Positions 48,590 through 57,000 of a stretch of DNA of 64,000 nucleotides are shown piece after piece (within the stretch, counting starts at the first letter, position 1; every line of letters begins with the position of its first letter). The stretch is from assembly GCA_964513075.1 (NCBI GenBank), contig CAZELR010000001.1, positions 62,001-126,000 on the forward strand. The letters run 5' to 3'. The notes beneath the pieces are model-generated. The model made no database searches, was not told where the DNA came from, and worked only from the letters and a program-made list of their open reading frames with translations. Made by a program: the position numbers and the translations under genes. The stretch comes from DAOUBP01 sp964513075. Its GTDB lineage: Bacteria; Chloroflexota; Anaerolineae; CG2-30-64-16.

Positions 48590-51222
48590 TCGCCCCGCAG
48601 CACTTCCGCCGCAGCCATGCGCCCCAGCCGGATTGCCGGGTAGAGACCGGCCAGCAGCGCAGCAATCACGGCCAACGCTAACGCCTGAGCAAACACTGCC
48701 GGATCCGCGGAAAGCTGCATCGTCCAGCCGAACGAACGGCGGTTGATGATGAAGATCAGGACGACCGCCAGCACGAAGCCGGTCGGCATGGCCAGCAAGC
48801 CCGCGGTCAGCCCCATCAGACCGGTTTCGATCAGCACCAGGCCGCGAAACTGCCGCACGGTGAGCCCCACCGCGCGCAGCACACCGAACTCGCGCGCGCG
48901 TTCCAGTTGCAGCGACAACAACGCACTGAGGATCCCGATGAATGCGACGATGGCTGCCAGCAGTTGCAGCGCACCGGTGATCGCAAATGCCCGATCGAAC
49001 ACGGCCAGCGCCTCGGACCGCAGCGCTGCATTGGGGCGCACGATAACCCCTTGAATGCCCGTCAGCGCCGTGCGCAGGCCGGCCACCGTCTCATCAGGAG
49101 CGGCGCCCGGCTCCAGCACCAACAGGGCTGCGGTGACGCTGGGATCATCCCAGTGCCGCCGGTAGAGATCCAGTCCCATCATGACCGTGCCCTGGCTGTT
49201 GGAGTAGTCGCGATAGACCCCGGCCACCGGAAAGGCCTGTAGGCCGTGGTCGGTGTAGAGGGTGACGGTCGCCCCGCGGGAAGGCAGCCCCAGCCGGTTG
49301 GCCAACGGCTCGGAGGCCAGGACCGCGCCGTTCGTAACCGCCTGGCGCACCGACTCGCGCGGGCCGTCGGTCGAAACAAACACTCGTGGCGCGGTGAAAT
49401 CCTCATCCGATACTGCGGCGATCGCCACCGGACCAGCGGGAGACTCGACGTCGGTTGACCGCAATACCTCCCAGCGCGCCACGCCCGGCCACGCCCTCAC
49501 CACATCCACAACGCGCGGATCCAGCGGCGCAGCCGAGCGTGTAGCAGTCAATTGGGGGGCCGACACATACACATCGCCCCACAACGTCTGCTCCAGCCAG
49601 CTCACCACCGTCATGCGGAAGCTGCCCACCATCAGCCCGACGCCGATGGTCACCGACACCGCCACCATCAGAGCCGCGATGGCCACAGCAGTGCGACTCA
49701 GCGCCGCGGTCACGCTGCGGGGAGCCATCCGCCCCAGCACGCCAAACAGACGACTTGTCAACGGCGAGACACCCCGCGCAAGCGCCAGGGTGACACCAGG
49801 CGCCAGCAGTGCGAAGCCGATGGTGAGCAGGAAGATGCCCCCGAAACTGATCACTAGCGAACGCGTGGGGATCAGCAGCAGCACGGCGCCGGCGCCGATG
49901 GCGCTGGCCCCCGCAGCCGAGATTAGCGGCACGGCGCGCCGCGCTGTATCTTCCAGTCCTGAACGCGTCAACGCCAGGCGAGGCGGCACGGTTGCAGCCT
50001 CCCACGCGGGCAAGACGGCCGACACTGCCGTTGCCGAGATCCCCAGCAGCATGCCCTTGACCAGGCTTCCGATCGGGATCGCGATGCCGCGCACGGTGAC
50101 GACGAAATACAGATCGTTGATGGTTTGGGTGACGAGCCGCACCGCGCCCTGACCGAGCAAGACGCCCAGCCCCACGCCCAGCAGCGACCCCAGCGCGCCG
50201 ACGGCTAACGCCTCGCGTAACACCAACTGGCCTATCTCAGCGCGCGTCACCCCAAGGCAGCGCAGCGTGCCGAACAGCGGCCGCCTCTGCACCACCGAGA
50301 AGGTCATGCTGTTGTAGATCAGGAACATCCCGACCACCAGCGCCAACAGGCTCAGCGCGGTCAGGTTGGTGCGAAACGCAGCCGTCATCTGCTCCAGCGC
50401 ACCGGAACGGGCGGTCACGGGAACGATCTGCGCGTCTGTAGGCAGCAGCCCGGCCAGTTCATTTGCGCATCCTGAGCGGACTTCCGCCGCGATGCGCGGT
50501 GCGCAGTCGAAGGATGCGTTTTTCGGCAAGATCAAGTCAATGCGACTTAACCTGCCCACCATGCCCAGCGTCTCTTGTGCCGTGGCGATGTCCGCCAGGA
50601 TGATGCCATCAAGCGCGCGGCGGGTAAGACCATCCTCGGGCCGCAGCAGCCCCACGATGACGCCGGTCGATGCGCGGCCGGAGGCGTTCAGCGGGATCTC
50701 AGCGCCTACCGATAATCCGTACTCGGCAGCCAGCCCCTCAGAGATCAGGAGCGCGTTCGGACGGGTCAGGAAGGCCACCAATTGATCCAGCCCCGCAGGG
50801 ATGCCAGGTTCCGCCCCTCCGCTTCTCCGTCCCTCCGCGTCTGCACCCCCCACTGCCACCAGGTACGACCTGAACGGCGCCTCGGCGAATGGATCCACAC
50901 CCAAAAGCTGGAGCGGCCGGCCGCCGAGTGCAGGCGAGGCAATATAGTCAGTGACAACTGGGGCCGCGTTTTCGACCCCTGCTCCGCGCAGCGACGCATA
51001 GAGCGCTTCATTCAGTCCGGCCGGCCCACCGATCACCTGGTGCGTCGCGCGGCCGGCGATGGCCTCGGTGCTGAGGTCGAACGCCCGACCGGCAGCACTG
51101 TTGGCTAGATCGATGGCCACCATCACCGCCACACCCAGTGCGATGCCGACCACCATCAGCGCCGTCTGCCACGGATGGCGCAGCAAGTAGCGCCAGCCCA
51201 CGTTGTACAAGGTGCGATTCAT
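48586..51222 (-). CDS. FtsX/MacB-type ABC permease
   Basis: 878 aa. Two FtsX-like membrane modules (about 265-450 and 765-878) with large extracytoplasmic MacB-like periplasmic domains. Typical sequence LALVVGMFLIYNSMTFSVVQ RR and REFGVLRAVGLTVRQFRGLV. A palindromic repeat (50467-50517) adds ASFDCAPRIAAEVRSGCA in an outside loop in frame. It overlaps both the ATPase and the AttH gene by 4 nt. Such systems export or release lipoproteins or peptides rather than import. Confidence 0.9.
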   Translation of the reverse strand: MNRTLYNVGWRYLLRHPWQTALMVVGIALGVAVMVAIDLANSAAGRAFDLSTEAIAGRATHQVIGGPAGLNEALYASLRGAGVENAAPVVTDYIASPALGGRPLQLLGVDPFAEAPFRSYLVAVGGADAEGRRSGGAEPGIPAGLDQLVAFLTRPNALLISEGLAAEYGLSVGAEIPLNASGRASTGVIVGLLRPEDGLTRRALDGIILADIATAQETLGMVGRLSRIDLILPKNASFDCAPRIAAEVRSGCANELAGLLPTDAQIVPVTARSGALEQMTAAFRTNLTALSLLALVVGMFLIYNSMTFSVVQRRPLFGTLRCLGVTRAEIGQLVLREALAVGALGSLLGVGLGVLLGQGAVRLVTQTINDLYFVVTVRGIAIPIGSLVKGMLLGISATAVSAVLPAWEAATVPPRLALTRSGLEDTARRAVPLISAAGASAIGAGAVLLLIPTRSLVISFGGIFLLTIGFALLAPGVTLALARGVSPLTSRLFGVLGRMAPRSVTAALSRTAVAIAALMVAVSVTIGVGLMVGSFRMTVVSWLEQTLWGDVYVSAPQLTATRSAAPLDPRVVDVVRAWPGVARWEVLRSTDVESPAGPVAIAAVSDEDFTAPRVFVSTDGPRESVRQAVTNGAVLASEPLANRLGLPSRGATVTLYTDHGLQAFPVAGVYRDYSNSQGTVMMGLDLYRRHWDDPSVTAALLVLEPGAAPDETVAGLRTALTGIQGVIVRPNAALRSEALAVFDRAFAITGALQLLAAIVAFIGILSALLSLQLERAREFGVLRAVGLTVRQFRGLVLIETGLMGLTAGLLAMPTGFVLAVVLIFIINRRSFGWTMQLSADPAVFAQALALAVIAALLAGLYPAIRLGRMAAAEVLRGE
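50467..50517. repeat. GCATCCTGAGCGG palindromic repeat, copy 2, inside the FtsX-like gene
   Basis: GCATCCTGAGCGGA at the left and GCGCAGTCGAAGGATGC at the right, as in copy 1 (8974-9014). Encodes an in-frame loop of about 17 residues with two extra Cys. Confidence 0.85.
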
Positions 51223-52079
51223 GACTTCGGCGCCTTGTTTCTGCCTGGCGCCAGACCTTGTTTCTCGTAGGAATCGGGTTTGTGCGTGGTCGCTGTCGTG
51301 AAACCGGGCTTGAATGTCGGATCATGTTCCAATTTGCCGTCGCGAAGATGAAAAACGCGATCGGCCCAGGCCGCGGATTCCAGGCTGTGGGTCACCATCA
51401 GCAGATTCTTGCCCGCCTGTCGCGTGAGTCGATCCAGCAGTGCCAGCACAATCTGGCCGGTGCTTTCATCCAGGTTGCCGGTGGGCTCATCGGCCAATAC
51501 AAGCGCTGGGTCATGCACCAGCGCGCGCGCGATGGCAATGCGCTGCTGCTCGCCGCCCGAGAGTTTGTCGGGAAAGGTTTCGGCGCGGTCGAGCAGACCC
51601 ACGGCATCCAACAGCGGCTCCGCAGCGGCGCGCGCCGCCTTCGGGAGCGCACCGTTCAATTCGAGCGGCAGGGTCACATTTTCTACTACGTTCAGTGTTG
51701 GAATCAGGTTGAAGAATTGGAAGATAAAACCGATCTTCTGCCGGCGAAACAGCGTGCGCTCGCGCTCGCCCATCGTCGTCAGCTCCCGGTTGCCGACCCA
51801 AATCTGCCCCGCGTCGGCGCGGTCGATGCCGCTGACCAGGTTCAGCAAAGTGCTTTTGCCGCTGCCGCTTCGCCCCACCAGCGCGACAAACTCCCCGCGG
51901 CCGAACTCGGCGGACGCGTCCTCCAGGACAACGCGGCGCCGCTCCCCCTCTTGATATGCTTTGGAGAGTCCAACTAAGCGGATGCAGGCGGAACGATCGT
52001 CCGCCCCGATTCCGCTATCTGAACCGTTAGCCAGCGCCGATGGTGAGACAGTTTGGGTGAACCGCGAAGAGCCGGTCAT
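51219..52079 (-). CDS. LolD/MacB-type ABC ATPase
   Basis: 286 aa. Walker A GRSGSGKST, Q-loop FIFQFFNLIPTLNVVENV, signature LSGGEQQRIAIARAL, Walker B LVLADEPTGNLDE, H-loop VTHSLES. The FNLIPTLNVVENV stretch is typical of LolD/MacB. An extra N-terminal 30 residues and a C-terminal tail of about 35 residues are not part of the fold. GAGGAAAC precedes ATG 52079. Overlaps the permease by 4 nt. Confidence 0.92.
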   Translation of the reverse strand: MTGSSRFTQTVSPSALANGSDSGIGADDRSACIRLVGLSKAYQEGERRRVVLEDASAEFGRGEFVALVGRSGSGKSTLLNLVSGIDRADAGQIWVGNRELTTMGERERTLFRRQKIGFIFQFFNLIPTLNVVENVTLPLELNGALPKAARAAAEPLLDAVGLLDRAETFPDKLSGGEQQRIAIARALVHDPALVLADEPTGNLDESTGQIVLALLDRLTRQAGKNLLMVTHSLESAAWADRVFHLRDGKLEHDPTFKPGFTTATTHKPDSYEKQGLAPGRNKAPKS

Positions 52080-52195
52080 GTTTCCTCAGTAACGTCGGAA
52101 TGAAGTGAAATCTACTCTACCCCGCAGCAACGCCCGGTGCAGTAAGCCCTCGTCCGAATGGACGAACCCTGGATCGGCACAACGCGCGCAACTGT

Positions 52196-52244
52196 GAAAA
52201 ACAGGAAACGCCCCCGAACCTGTGACTGATCCGGAGGGCGTTTC
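52196..52244 (-). terminator. Terminator of the iorAB operon
   Basis: Minus strand stem GAAACGCCC..GGGCGTTTC (52205-52244) with an inner CCG/CGG extension, followed by TGTTTTT. It lies just downstream of the iorB stop. Confidence 0.85.
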
Positions 52245-52267
52245 GACGTAGTTTCGTGACAGGGCAG

Positions 52268-52873
52268 TTATATTATTTCTCTTCCTGCCTGGAACGCCTT
52301 TCGGTTCAGCTCCACATACCTGGCCGGCACACGCCCGACGATCTCCTTCAGCCAATCTTCCGGCGTGAGTTCAGGCGCCAGGCCTTCCCGCTCGATCAGC
52401 GCCGAAAGCGCGCCCAGCAGGACGACGTTGGCGGCCTTGGCGTTGCCCAACTCTCCGGCGACCTGTTCGCCGTTCACGTAGAGCGCCTTATCGGTGACCT
52501 GGGCTATGGCGGCCCGCAGCTTGTCATCGTCCGGATAGGACTGCCCGCCGGAGGTGACGGTGACCGGCTCGATGGCCTGCATATTCACCACGGTCAGCGC
52601 ACCGGGCCGAAGCTGGCCCAGGTTGCGCAGCGCCTCGACCTTCTCGAACGCCAGGTAGACATCCACTTCGCCCGCGCCCACCAGCGGTGAGTAAACGACC
52701 TTGCCCCACCGCACGAAGCTGGTCACGCTGCCGCCGCGCTGCGACATGCCATGCACCTCGGCCTGCTTCGCCTGGCAGCCCGCGGCCAGCCCCACATTCA
52801 CCAGGACATCGCTTGCTAGAATCGTACCCTGCCCGCCCACGCCGGCGAGCAGAAAATTGATAGTATCCTTCAT
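52268..52873 (-). CDS. iorB: Indolepyruvate:ferredoxin oxidoreductase beta subunit
   Basis: 201 aa. FLLAGVGGQGTILASDVLV (gamma-type 2-oxoacid oxidoreductase domain) and EVHGMSQRGGSVTSFVRWG are characteristic. With IorA it turns aryl-pyruvates into aryl-acetyl-CoA and reduced ferredoxin. ATG 52873 is preferred to 52879 because GGAG sits six nt before it. Placed after iorA, separated by a heptamer hairpin. Confidence 0.93.
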   Translation of the reverse strand: MKDTINFLLAGVGGQGTILASDVLVNVGLAAGCQAKQAEVHGMSQRGGSVTSFVRWGKVVYSPLVGAGEVDVYLAFEKVEALRNLGQLRPGALTVVNMQAIEPVTVTSGGQSYPDDDKLRAAIAQVTDKALYVNGEQVAGELGNAKAANVVLLGALSALIEREGLAPELTPEDWLKEIVGRVPARYVELNRKAFQAGREII

Positions 52874-52885
52874 AGTCATCTCCAG

Positions 52886-52956
52886 CAGACGAAGGACCAA
52901 GGACGAACGACGAAATTACACCCTTTCTTCGTCCTTCGTCCTTCGTCTTTCGTCAT
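52886..52956. repeat. Heptamer-arm hairpin H9 (GACGAAG / TTCGTCC)
   Basis: GACGAAG GACCAAG GACGAAC GACGAAA, a short loop, then TTCGTCC x2, TTCGTCT, TTCGTCA: inverse-complementary arms with 7-bp period. The right end overlaps the iorA stop codon, and the left end is 7 nt before the GGAG RBS of iorB. Confidence 0.9.
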
Positions 52957-54794
52957 ATGCCAGTCACCGCTGCCCGGAACTTGATCGCATCGCGCGGACA
53001 CACCTGCGCGCACACCTCACACCCCGTGCACAGCGAAGCGTCGATCAGCGCCTTAGGCCGTTGAGTCTTCTCATCCAGCTCATCGCTCTTGAGAATGGCC
53101 GGGCAGCCGATGCGGAAGCAGAGGGTGCAGCCGTTGCACTTGTCGCTGAGCACCTCCAGCGGCACCCAGCGCTTGCGGGCTGACGGCAGCAGAGCACACT
53201 CCTCCTCGGTAATGAGCACCGACGGCTCGTCGAGCTTCAGATACTCCTTGAGCGTCTTTTCGATCTCGTCCAGGTGGAACGCCGGCACGGTCTTGACATG
53301 CTTGATCCCCAGCGCCCGCACCAGCGGCTCCAGCTCGATCCTTGGCGCGGGTTTGCCTTGCAAGGTGTGGCCGGTGCCGGGGTTCTCCTGGTGGCCGGTC
53401 ATGCCGGTCACGCGATTGTCCATGATGATCGTCACGATCGGGCTCTGGTTGTAGACGACGTTGGCCAGTGCAGGCAGGCCGGTGTGAAAGAAGGTTGAGT
53501 CGCCGATCACCGCCACGTGACGCTCCGGACTGCCGGCCTTCGCCGCACCGTGGGCCACCGCGATGCCCGCGCCCATGCAGCCGCACGTGTGGATTGCACT
53601 CAGCGGCGCAATCAAGCCCAGGGTGTAGCAGCCGATGTCGCCGTTCACGGGCACCTTGAGCTTGTTCAGGACGTAAAACGCGCTGCGATGCGGGCAGCCG
53701 GGACACAGCACCGGCGGCCGGGCCGGCAGAGGCCCGACGTCGACCTGGTTCAAAGCTACGTGCAGGCCGCCGGGGAGCAAGCCGGCCTCAATGGCGCGCT
53801 CACGAACGAGCCGCGGGTCGAATTCGCCTGTCAGCGGAAAAACGCTCTTTCCCTCGCACGGCACGCCCATCAGCTTCACGGCTTCCTCGATGAAGGGGTC
53901 GAGCTCCTCGATCACGATCAGCCGGTCCACCGAGGCCGCGAAGTCGCGGATCAGCTTCTCCGGCAGCGGCCAGGTCATGCCCAGCTTGAGGACCGACGCC
54001 GCAGGAAACACCTCCTTGGCGTACTGGTAGGCCACGCCGCACGTGATGATGCCGAGCGCCTTGTCCCCTGGCTCGACCCGGTTGAACGCGTAGCTCTCGG
54101 CATACTCTGCGACAGCCCGGATGCGCGCCTCGATGACCGGATGGCGCTTGACCGCGTTGGCCGGCACCATGACGTACTTGGCAGGGTTGCGGGGAAACTT
54201 CTTGATTTGCGATTTTTGATTTGCGATTTGTTCCGGGACGTTCGCCGTATCGCTATCTGCCATCTGCCATCTGCTATCTGCCAGCTCCACCGCGCTGGTC
54301 GAATGGCAGACGCGCGTCGTCAGCCGCAGCAGCACCGGCGTATCGAACCGTTCGCTTAGCTCGAACGCGGCCACCGTCAGGTCCTTGGCCTCCTGGCTGT
54401 CGCTCGGCTCCAGGCAGGGGATGCGCGCGAACTTGGCGAAGGTGCGGTTGTCCTGCTCGTTCTGGCTGGAGTGCATGGCCGGGTCGTCGGCCGAGACGAT
54501 CACCAGGCCGGCCTCGATGCCGGTCATGGATGCATACATGAAGGAATCCGCAGCGACGTTCAAGCCCACGTGCTTCATGGTAGCCAGGGCGCGCGCCCCC
54601 GCGTATGCCGCGCCGACGGCCACGTCCACGGCCACTTTTTCGTTGGTTGCCCACTCGGCGTACACATTGGGGAAGCGAGCGAATTCTTCGAGGATTTCGG
54701 TGCTGGGGGTGCCGGGGTAGGCAGAGGCTACGGCCACGCCGGCCTCCCATGCCCCGCGCGCCACGGCTTCGTTGCCGGATAACATACGAATCAC
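52953..54794 (-). CDS. iorA: Indolepyruvate:ferredoxin oxidoreductase alpha subunit
   Basis: 613 aa. N-terminal pyrimidine-binding domain (LSGNEAVARGAWEAGVAVAS, YPGTPSTEI), TPP domain with GDIGCYTLG and GDSTFFHTGLPAL..DNRVTGMTGHQ, and two C-terminal [4Fe-4S] sites (CNGCTLCFRIGCP, CTGCEVCAQVCP). Residues about 170-198 are an in-frame heptamer-array insertion between the N-terminal domains (H10). GTG 54794 is preceded by GGAGG. The enzyme feeds reduced ferredoxin to anaerobic metabolism. Confidence 0.95.
   Translation of the reverse strand: MIRMLSGNEAVARGAWEAGVAVASAYPGTPSTEILEEFARFPNVYAEWATNEKVAVDVAVGAAYAGARALATMKHVGLNVAADSFMYASMTGIEAGLVIVSADDPAMHSSQNEQDNRTFAKFARIPCLEPSDSQEAKDLTVAAFELSERFDTPVLLRLTTRVCHSTSAVELADSRWQMADSDTANVPEQIANQKSQIKKFPRNPAKYVMVPANAVKRHPVIEARIRAVAEYAESYAFNRVEPGDKALGIITCGVAYQYAKEVFPAASVLKLGMTWPLPEKLIRDFAASVDRLIVIEELDPFIEEAVKLMGVPCEGKSVFPLTGEFDPRLVRERAIEAGLLPGGLHVALNQVDVGPLPARPPVLCPGCPHRSAFYVLNKLKVPVNGDIGCYTLGLIAPLSAIHTCGCMGAGIAVAHGAAKAGSPERHVAVIGDSTFFHTGLPALANVVYNQSPIVTIIMDNRVTGMTGHQENPGTGHTLQGKPAPRIELEPLVRALGIKHVKTVPAFHLDEIEKTLKEYLKLDEPSVLITEEECALLPSARKRWVPLEVLSDKCNGCTLCFRIGCPAILKSDELDEKTQRPKALIDASLCTGCEVCAQVCPRDAIKFRAAVTGI
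54201..54286. repeat. Heptamer arrays H10 inside iorA (GATTTGC and GCCATCT)
   Basis: GATTTGC GATTTTT GATTTGC GATTTGT (54204-54231), then GCTATCT GCCATCT x2 GCTATCT (54252-54280). Encodes QIANQKSQI and ADSRWQMADSD. The GCCATCT part is shared with the lhr insertion. Confidence 0.85.
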
Positions 54795-54960
54795 GGTCTT
54801 ACCTCCATTGGTAAGTTGGCAGATTGATGGATGTGCTGACGCATCTGCTCAGCTGCCAGATTAGCAGAGTGTTGAACGCGCTGCCATGACGCCGGTCAGG
54901 AATTACCGCATCAGCCGCGCCAGAAAGTCAGGCGCCGTTGCCTTGGGCGCCGATCGTCGA

Positions 54961-55683
54961 CTACTGTGGCAGCAGCTTGTCGGCGGCCAGGCTGGCATAG
55001 AAGGTGCGCACGCCGGCCGAGACGAAGTCGACGGTGAGTACTTTATCCTGGCCGTCCGGCTCGATGGCGGTGACCCGACCGGCGCCGAAACGCTCGTGGT
55101 AGACCTCCATCCCCACGCGATAGGTCCGCGGCTTGGCGGCCGGCTTCTTGGCCGGCGCCTGCGCGGCCAGCAGCGCCTGCCGATCCCACCACATCTCCGC
55201 ATAGAGATTGAGTCTCTGGGGCGGGTCGAGTTTGGCCGTAAACTCGCCGGCGCGGCGGCGAGCCACACTTAACGCGGGCATCAGCTTCTGTTTGCGCGGG
55301 TGCGGCACGGCCATGTTTTGCGCCAACTGCGCGGCCGCGCGTGCCAGCCCCATCTCCAGGCTCCGCAGCGCCGTTCGCGGCTCACCATCGGGGTCAATGC
55401 TGATCAACACCACCCCGTGTTGGCGGCACGCGGCGGCTCGCGCGTCTTCTCGATTCTCTTCCGCAGCTACCTCTTCGTCACTCTTGCGCCCCTTGCGCTG
55501 GGTGCCCTCCAGCCCCACAAAACGCACCGCGAGTCCGATATCGGAATACAGATGATCCAACTTCAATCGGCGATGGGTCTCGGGATTGACCAGCCACTCG
55601 GGCGTCACCCCGTACTCTACCTCGAAGCCATCGAATATCCGCGCCAACACTTCGCGCCAGCCGTTCACCAGGTTTGCTTGCAT
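54961..55683 (-). CDS. Hypothetical protein with PcrA-C-terminal-like (tudor) domain and nuclease-like N-terminus
   Basis: 240 aa. The C-terminal 50 residues (MEVYHERFGAGRVTAIEPD to LLPQ) look like the RNA-polymerase-binding tudor/SH3 domain at the end of UvrD/PcrA helicases. The N-terminal part has RRLKLDHLYSDIGLAVRF-VGLEG, which resembles the core of PD-(D/E)XK nucleases, but the usual Glu is replaced by Arg. A middle helical region separates them. No helicase motifs. Function unknown; a DNA-repair or transcription link is inferred. Confidence 0.7.
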   Translation of the reverse strand: MQANLVNGWREVLARIFDGFEVEYGVTPEWLVNPETHRRLKLDHLYSDIGLAVRFVGLEGTQRKGRKSDEEVAAEENREDARAAACRQHGVVLISIDPDGEPRTALRSLEMGLARAAAQLAQNMAVPHPRKQKLMPALSVARRRAGEFTAKLDPPQRLNLYAEMWWDRQALLAAQAPAKKPAAKPRTYRVGMEVYHERFGAGRVTAIEPDGQDKVLTVDFVSAGVRTFYASLAADKLLPQ

Positions 55684-55786
55684 GTAGACCCGCCGTAGAC
55701 GAAATGAACGTGCAAGGCTGGGGTGTGCCCTTGCACGCTGCTTGTGTGCTCACACGTACTTGTACATTCGTACGCACTTTTCCGCG

Positions 55787-55815
55787 ATCATAGCATGACC
55801 GCCGAAGTCTGTCAA
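55787..55815 (-). promoter_or_regulatory. Promoter of the tudor-domain protein gene
   Basis: Minus strand -35 TTGACA (55810-55815), 17-bp spacer, -10 TATGAT (55787-55792). The leader has short palindromes GTGTGCTCACAC and GTACTTGTAC, possible operator sites. Confidence 0.75.
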
Positions 55816-55845
55816 AGCGTTTTCTTTTCATATCGGGAATGCGGT

Positions 55846-55851
55846 TATAAT
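55846..55851 (+). promoter_or_regulatory. -10 box of the FemAB-like gene, leaderless start
   Basis: TATAAT at 55846-55851 leaves 7 nt before ATG 55859, so the transcript would start at or one nt before the start codon. A T-rich -35 region (55821-55828). No SD is seen. Confidence 0.55.
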
Positions 55852-55858
55852 TGACCGT

Positions 55859-56992
55859 ATGACACACGACTTGGAGAAGCTGTACGCCGATCTGCCTGAG
55901 CCCCGGCACGTTTGGGTTACCAGCCGGCAGAGCGTCTCGCCCGGAGCTGCCCCTGCGGCAGATGCGGCCTGGGACGCATTTGTCGCTGGACATCCGGCCG
56001 GCCACGTCCTGCAGACAAGCCGCTGGGCTGAATTGAAGTCTGCTTTCGGCTGGCAAGTCCAGCGCGTGGTCCTGCGCTCGATCCCAAGTCCCGACGCACC
56101 GCTTGTGGGCGGCGCAAGCATTCTGTTTCGACGGCTGCCGTGGGGCCAGACGTTGGCCTATATCCCTAAAGGTCCGGTCATCGACTGGACGGCCCCTGAT
56201 CAGGTGCATGCAGTGTTGACAATGGCGCAGGCTCTCTGTCGCAAGCGCCGGGCTGCACTGTTGAAGCTTGAGCCCGAACTGCCGGCGGATTGGCAAGCGG
56301 ACGGTTTGCAGGATCTTGGCTTTATACGCAGCGCACAGCGCGTCCAACCCCTTAGCACGATCCACATCGATCTGGGCGACGATGAAACACTGCTGGCTGC
56401 GATGAAGCCCAAGTGGCGTTACAACATCCGCCTGGCCGAGCGCAAAGGCGTCACCGTGCGCGAAGCGACGCCGGTCGATCTGCCGGAGATACAGCGCCTG
56501 TTGGCGGTCACCGGCGAACGCGATGGCTTCGGCGTGCACAGTCCGACCTACTACGCGCGCGCCACTGACCTGTTCCTGCCGGCTGGGTTAGCCGCGTGGC
56601 TGGTTGCCGAGCACGAAGGCCGGCTGCTGGCCGCCATCGCCGTCTTTGCACTGGGTCGGATGGCCTGGTATATGTGGGGCGCATCCGGCGAAGAGGGGCG
56701 GAACCTGATGCCCAACCACGCGCTGCAATGGGCAGCCATGCGTTGGGCCCGCGCGCACGGCTGCACGACCTATGACCTTTGGGGCATCCCCGATGAGGTG
56801 GGCGAGAACCCGGACGCCTACGCAGAGCCGGAAAGCTGGGGGGCAGGCGGCCTGTGGGGCGTCTACCGTTTTAAGCAGGGTTTTGGCGGGCGGGTCGTCA
56901 AGTACACCGGCGCGTGGGATCTGCCGCTGTCGCGGGTCGGTTATGCCCTGTACCGGTTGGCGTTGCGGGTGCGACGGAGTGAGCGAGGGTAG
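55859..56992 (+). CDS. FemAB-like peptidyltransferase, copy 1
   Basis: 377 aa with two GNAT-like (FemAB) domains. Probably adds amino acids to peptidoglycan precursors from aminoacyl-tRNA. MKPKWRYNIRLAERKGV mid-protein, and LMPNHALQWAAMRWARAHGC followed by YDLWGIPDE near the C-terminus. Shares these with the next gene, so the pair arose by duplication. Leaderless start at 55859. Confidence 0.88.
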   Translation: MTHDLEKLYADLPEPRHVWVTSRQSVSPGAAPAADAAWDAFVAGHPAGHVLQTSRWAELKSAFGWQVQRVVLRSIPSPDAPLVGGASILFRRLPWGQTLAYIPKGPVIDWTAPDQVHAVLTMAQALCRKRRAALLKLEPELPADWQADGLQDLGFIRSAQRVQPLSTIHIDLGDDETLLAAMKPKWRYNIRLAERKGVTVREATPVDLPEIQRLLAVTGERDGFGVHSPTYYARATDLFLPAGLAAWLVAEHEGRLLAAIAVFALGRMAWYMWGASGEEGRNLMPNHALQWAAMRWARAHGCTTYDLWGIPDEVGENPDAYAEPESWGAGGLWGVYRFKQGFGGRVVKYTGAWDLPLSRVGYALYRLALRVRRSERG

Positions 56993-57000
56993 AAACGGAC

